Shown here in pieces: positions 39,899 to 46,847 of a DNA stretch of 64,000 nt. The stretch spans positions 45,710,074 through 45,774,073 of the forward strand of contig CM069455.1 in assembly GCA_035610835.1 (NCBI GenBank), read 5' to 3'. Each line of letters starts with the position of its first letter. Within the stretch, counting starts at the first letter, position 1. The position numbers and the translations under genes are program-made. The DNA is from Ophiura sarsii (lineage: Eukaryota > Echinodermata > Ophiuroidea > Amphilepidida > Ophiuridae). The notes under the pieces were generated by a model. The model ran no database searches and had not been told where the DNA came from. It was given only the letters and a program-made list of their open reading frames with translations.

Positions 39899-42800
39899 AT
39901 ATGTTATTTATTTTAGAAATCAGCCCATCATGACGTGAAGATGACAAAGAACAAAGGACTTGGTAATGAGACCGCTGAGCTGGTGCATCATGAGGTGCTT
40001 GATATAGATGAATCTAGCAGTGGATCCTCAAGTAGTATGGCATCAGAAGATGAAGAAGTAAGAGGAAGTCTAAGTGGTATGGGTGGGGAAGAACACTAAG
40101 GAGGGGAGGGGATTAGTTAGTGGTAGATCATGAACTACTTTGAGGCAGTACAGTTGCCAACCATGATATATTTACTGGAGATTAGTTGAGATTATGGACA
40201 AGGCAGATTAGTTGAGATTATGGACAAGGCAGATTAGTTGAGATTATGGACAAGGCAGGTTAGTTGAGACTATGGACATGGCAGATTAGTTGAGATTATG
40301 GGCATGGCAGGGGTGGGATGTGGAGAAGGGAAGGTGGAGAGGGCCTATGTTGGTAGGTAAACCAATGATCTATTGTAGGGCAGACCACAGACATCATGGC
40401 TCAGGAGAAGATGATGTACGAGAGATATTGCTTGTACATTTAGACTGATATCATTAGAAGAGGAAGGATGTGGGAAGCAGGGAGATGAGGAAGAAAGGGA
40501 GACAAAGTGGACCAGAGAGAACTACCGTACTACAGTGCAACTTACCATAAATGCCCGTTTTAACATGACAATAACAACAACACTTTTCTTCCAATTAAGT
40601 CAAGTTTGAAGACACATGACATCAAAGCCTCAATGCAAATTTGTATTACAACTATTTTGCTAATTAAGCTCATTTGCATATGTTATGCATATTTAATTAG
40701 CATCTAGTCAAAAACACATTTGACTTTTTATCTAAAGATGTGTACATCATGGAAGCCTGGGAATAAGATACAATGTGCATACTCTTAATTCCGACATTTT
40801 TGTATGAATAAATTAAAACATTTCTTTGTATTTTTCTCTTTATTTAAATAATTTGCATAATTAAGTACCTATATTCGAGACTTAATTTGAACATAACCAT
40901 ACCTTTAATATGGGTTTGTGACCTATCAAATTAAAGCGTAAGACATACACAAAAAAATGGTATGAGAACATTTTATGATTTTGTTTTTGTTTTCAAACTG
41001 CACATATTTAAGCAATGAGTATGCATTCTACACGCCCTCTTAGCTTTATTTGTATGCAAACAAATGATTCACCAGGCATAACCACAGGGAACGTGCATTT
41101 GAATCTACCGCGTTAGCACTGCACTGCCATTATGTGTGCAGTCATGCACAGTGATACATACAAGGGGGTGTGTGTGTGGTTTCATAGACCAGCTCCCTAG
41201 TATGTGCTTCTTGACATCCCTTTAGGTCTTTATAAATTGGAGATGTGTACTCAGCTGTGAAATCAAGGTCGGTTAAAAGCTATCTTCTAGTTGGCTGGGC
41301 CCTATACAGTTGTGAATGGTGGGTACTGAAGCAAAGACCAATTACAAAGGAGGTTTAATAGAAATGTATAGCAACAACAAAACTCACATACGGAGAGTCA
41401 ATTATTTATTTGAACTTGAGTTATTTAAAAGCATTTGGATCACATACTGAATTGGTTTAATTATCATTTTTCATGGACCAAAAGAAGGTGGTGTATAACC
41501 AATTGAAATAAAGGGCGTTTATGGTAAGTTGCACTGTACTAATGATGAGGATGTGAAGCAGTCAAGTAGTACGCCATTGGCATCCAATAAGGATAATGTA
41601 AAATATAGATTGGGTGGGACTTGTGCAGTGGGCCTGGAAGAGGGGTACTTGGAAGTGAGAATCTGTGAGAGATGCGGGAGGATCACTTGTACATTATAAG
41701 GTGGATGTAGAGTAGATTAGTTGAGTAACATGTTGACAGATGAAAATGGTGTAAGACAGAATATTAGGAAGGAGTTTGAAATAAAATTGATTACTGGACA
41801 CCCTATCTGTGATTGTTACTCCTTTACTGAAAAGCGTTATTTGTGGCGTAGTATCTGTAAGGTCACGAGCTGTCAGTCATGACAGGACCGAACCAACCAA
41901 CCAACCCATTTATTTCAGATAAGAGATCGAGCTTGTAAGTGACATAGACTTCTGAAGATCAAGTGGGGTGTGCAGTTGTATAAAGAATAGAGCTGGTGCG
42001 TGTGATAACTAGTCCTTGGGCCAAGTGCTGTTTTTGATACCATGTGTAGGTGCAAATCTAGAGTAATACCAACTTCTACTTATAATATTCTTGCTTTCTA
42101 GCAGTTACGTTACGAAACAAGTAGGTGCCACTATGGCTTTGCCCCTACACATGTTAAAGAATCAGCAAAAATTGCCACCTGGCCCAAGCACTAAACTATA
42201 ATTATACATCATGTTTTAGGCTAAGACTATGCAGAAAATGTTAAAAAGGCATTTGTTAATATATGCGAGTAGCCTTTTCCCTATTCATATTAACTAGTGA
42301 TCAGTGAAACAAGGATCACCATTTGCATCAAAATTTTGATGTACAGTAACAGTCCAACCTCTGTTATCTGACCCTCTTTTATCCGATAACTCTGTTATCC
42401 GGATGAATGATCCCAAAAGAAAATAAGTTTTTTACAGCGTAATCACCTTATTTTCGCATTTGAAGGCCGTCTTTTGATGTTGGTAGTGCTGTTTAGTGCT
42501 TATACATTGTTACTGTAATTACCTCTCATTCAGTACCCTTCTATTGTCCCAATGTCAGCAACTCAGGACAGTCAATGCAGGATTACACATAATTCGCTTA
42601 TATTTCAATTATCCGGCCATTGCTTGGTCCCATCATGTCCAGATAACCGAGGTTGTACTGTAGTTATTGATTACACACGCTTAACAAACCATTATATTTA
42701 CTTTGCCTCAATATATTTGTTCCTCCTCAGTTTGACTTTGGTGAGGTATTCACTCATCAAGCCATACACACCATAGAATTTGTATTGGGTTGCGTCTCGC

Positions 42801-45800
42801 ATACGGCATCATATCTTCGTCTATGGGCGCTCAGTTTAGCTCATGCAGGTAGGCCATTACATTCATGGGTGTCATTCCATCGAGGACAGGGGGGGACATG
42901 TACCACCTTCTCCACCTCTCCAAACATTTTGGACCAGGGCTTTTGTCATTCAAAATGAAAATTGAAATTTTAGTTTCATGCAACAATAAAATTTGTGAAT
43001 AAAGTAAAACTGCCCAATGGTTATGCATAGGAAGTGTTGCTTTATACATGTTATGGGGGCAAGAGCAGTTTTGATGGATGTGTTTTTGGCTCTTGAACAT
43101 GTTCAGAGCAGACTGCCCAAAGGGTATACTTAGGAAGTATTACTTTATACATGCTGAAGGGCCAGATGGAGATACGAGGTTTTGACAGAACAGTGACGAT
43201 ATACAAGTTTGTATAACATCCACCAGTATAATACTGATGACAAATGCATTTAAAGTCATACTCACTTTGGTAGGTTCAGTTCAGGAATCTTTCAAGCTAG
43301 TAGTTCTGATCCTTATCTTGAATCACAGCATCTTGTCTACTTTTGCGACCCAATTTGCCACAAGGTTTTGAATGAGCTGGCTACCATAACTATTGATTAA
43401 ATGAGAAAAGAATTTGAATGAAACGGACTCTTTGTAACCAGAGGGGTGGGGTTTTGATCCATTCTCTTGCCAAGCTGTTCAACTAATACAGGTGTCCTCA
43501 TCTTTAAAGGGGCACAGAGAGATTTTACAAACAAATGAAATTCAATATTTTCACATTGTTTAGATAGATGATATACATAGAAACCCTCTCATGTAAGATT
43601 TCTTAAATTATATTTTGGTTAAAAGTCACCACCAATTGAATCAGGGAGGTCATGACTAAGCATCACATAACAAGCCATGGGTGGTCTTCAAGGTTATTTT
43701 GAATAAACATGAAACAAATAAGTGAGAAGCCATCTGTGGCCTTTTAGATGAATATTGGTAATTTCGATGTGATCACAGATCACATAGAAACTCAAAATGC
43801 TAGCAAATCCATGAATTTCACATGAAATACTGCAAATTAAGCTCTATCATTTTGGGTGGTAGTTAGTACAAAGATATCAGCCGCATGTGGCGCTCTCTAT
43901 TTCCTACAGTATCAATCAATCCCGCCAATCGATAACGGTCTTGTAATTTTTTCAGCCAGGTCCGAAATGAACCATTATATACGTTACCCTGCTCAAGTTC
44001 GTGCTCAAGTTCGTTACAGCGTCAAATGATCTTTACAGATCAGTGACCGCACTACTGTGCATTAGACTTTTGTAGTCTGTAGTAGACAAGGGGCAGTCTC
44101 TACGTTATTTCCATTGGTCAAGGGGCAGTCCTTTGGAGGTTCTATTAGAACCAAATTTATATACAGGGTAGTCCAAAAAAAACTATACCCAAATTTGGAG
44201 GCCATTTTCTCCTAGATGATAAAATATTTTAGTAATTTGGTTTGCATATTATTAAAGCATATATCGTTGAGCATTGTTGGTGAAAATAGGGAAGATATTA
44301 CATTAATATTTTTTGAGATATTGCTATTTTTAGCGAGTATGTGTAAAAATGGATTTTCCACGGGAGCTGTCAATGCATCAACATGTTTGAATATGATATG
44401 ACAATGACACACCTTTGTATTCATTGCACAGTTGACAATGACAAGCACACCTTATTAAACTTAATCCCTAACTGCTTATAATGGGTCTTGGGTCATTACA
44501 TTATTGTGTCATATCATATTGTCATAAAAGTGCATATCATGTTGATGCATTGACAGCTCCCGTGGAAAAGCCATTTTTACACATACTCGCTAAAAATAGC
44601 AATATCTCAAAAAATATTAATGTAATATCTTCCCTATTTTCACCAATAATGCTCAACGATATATATGCTTTAATAATATGCAAACCAAATTACTAAAATA
44701 TTTTATCATCTAGGAGAAAATGGCCTCCAAAGTTGGGTATAGTGTTTTTTGGACCACCCTGTATAGTAGGCCAGTGGCAACCTACGTGTTCAGTGGAAGC
44801 TGCAATCCATCTGAACGGCTCTTTTCAGAGCCACCAATTCTTTCACAAGTAGGAAAGGGCACCTACTCTCAAATCATCGGGCAAGGGGCAGCCCAAATGA
44901 TGATAACAAGAGAAGTGGCAATATCTATGTTTTGTTTAATATTATAATAATTTGGTCCTGAAGAAGTCAGAGCTAATCCTGACGAAAGCTTGACAGATTA
45001 AAACTCGTCCGACGGCGAACCCGTTAAACTTTTAACTTATATCATGAATACCCGTCGTAAAAGCCTATCTCACAATTAGGTAGTTAGTACGTATATAAGC
45101 ATTACGTATATTACGTAAAACCCAACTTCTGAAAAAATTATGGGCTCCCTCCATGAAGGATCTCTTAATGCCCCTTTGATCACACCAAATTGTCACACGG
45201 TTTTGTAAATTAAGTAACAGGGTGTCATACTGTAGTTTATTGATACATTGTCAGCTGTTCTTTTGTTTACGTATTACGCACAGCTTGTCTCCTATCATGG
45301 GTGACCTTTGACCTCTGTTATTTTGGCCCTAAATAAACGTGGGACAACATGGCGGATATCTGAATCCTCTATTTGCAAGTTGTCTGACATAGAGTTCTGT
45401 AGTCTAAAATTATAAGCCTTAAGTTGTCTTAATATAACACATAGCTGTTGATTTAAAACAAGAAAGAAATTTATTGACACCAATTCTTTTACAACCAATG
45501 GGGGGGCACTCAACATATTAATGGGATTTAGGGGGGTAAAACATGTCCTACAAGCCCGACCAATCCATTTATTTTTTCAACAACAAGAAAAATGTACAAT
45601 TTTTGTTTATTATAGTTTAGGGGGTGTTTTGTTTATTTTTTTTGAAAATGTCGAAAATTGTTCGAAAAGTAACAAATTAAACCTAAGAAAATCGTTTGCC
45701 CATACCACACCCTTTTTTTTGGCCTTGCCACTACATGATAACCTTGATAGAAATTGGAATAAAACTTGATAAATGTTATCATTGTTTTGCAGAATTATCT

Positions 45801-46810
45801 GAAGTTTTATGGTCAATGGTTATGGGCATGGGTTTGGGAATCGATACCCTGGGCATCCCTGCCGTCATGATATGGGGAACCTTCGCAGGATTCGCCGCCA
45901 TGACTGTGGCCATTCTTATACTCATGGAGGGGTTGTCAGCATTCCTGCACACTCTACGATTACATTGGTGAGTTATTACTATACTCTATTTGTCTTCCTC
46001 TATTTTGTCTGACAGTGGCGTAACTTTACAGGAGCAACTTCTGTATTTTTACGCGTGTGTATATACGCCAGCGCCACGAGTAGTCGTGCACGTTAATGTG
46101 CTGCAATTTGTAAATGAAGCAGTTATGTCACTGTCTTGTGATAGATGAATATATACAATAAGTTAAAGGTATATTATGTGATCTTTTCCAGGGAACACCC
46201 TCAACATTGAAAAAAATTGAAAGCAGATTTTCTTGCAGATTTACATTTCTGATCATAAATCGTACATACATTCCAAGTTACAGGGCGATACGATTCTTAA
46301 TTACTTCAAAATCATGGTTTTAGAGTGAAAATAAACTGTCGGATGTCCGACAACTAATGTTACTCTAGTCTAAATTCACTCTAATCATGATTTTGAGGTA
46401 ATTAGGAATCGTATCGCTCTGCAACTTGGAATGTATGTATGATTTATGATCAGAAATGTAAATCTGCAAGAAAATCTACTTTTTAAAAAAAATCATGAAT
46501 AGAGGGCGCTCCCTGGAAAAGATCACATGATTCCGTCTCATATGTAAATTGTATTGACTTAATGTTAAATATGTCTCATCCCCACACCTTCTTACCATTT
46601 GCTAACAAACTTCCCCAGAGGTCCCTCGCCCAACTCGACCATCGTTTTGTGGAAACGGCCGACCAAAATAGGACGTAATGACACCACCACTCCAGTTATA
46701 CTACTGGATTACAATGGCGATTATGAGCATAAAGTAATAATGCAGCGGGAGAGCAGCACGCAGCGGGAGATAACCCCCTTGCCATTTTTCCTCTGCTTAG
46801 CAATGGTGGG

Positions 46811-46847
<37 letters not shown>

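Larger units (their letters stand above)
43508..45175. mobile_element. Candidate composite element carrying captured sequence (intron 18)
   Basis: Left TTAA/AGGGGCACAGAGAGAT and right, inverted, AGGGGCATTAAGAGAT next to TTGA (one change from TTAA). The right end resembles the element at 35458. It encloses a foldback element (44164-44761) and the histone-like stem-loop at 44817. The left boundary is less certain. Confidence 0.45.

Noticed and set aside
44212..44696. Pair of frames with similar peptides (VDALTAPVE) on opposite strands
   Set aside because: They are the two inverted arms of one foldback element, not a gene pair.
46013..46030. CAGTGGCGTAAC as the left end of another hAT element
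   Set aside because: No partner end with a matching 8-bp duplication; the nearest right end (46948) pairs better with 46801.
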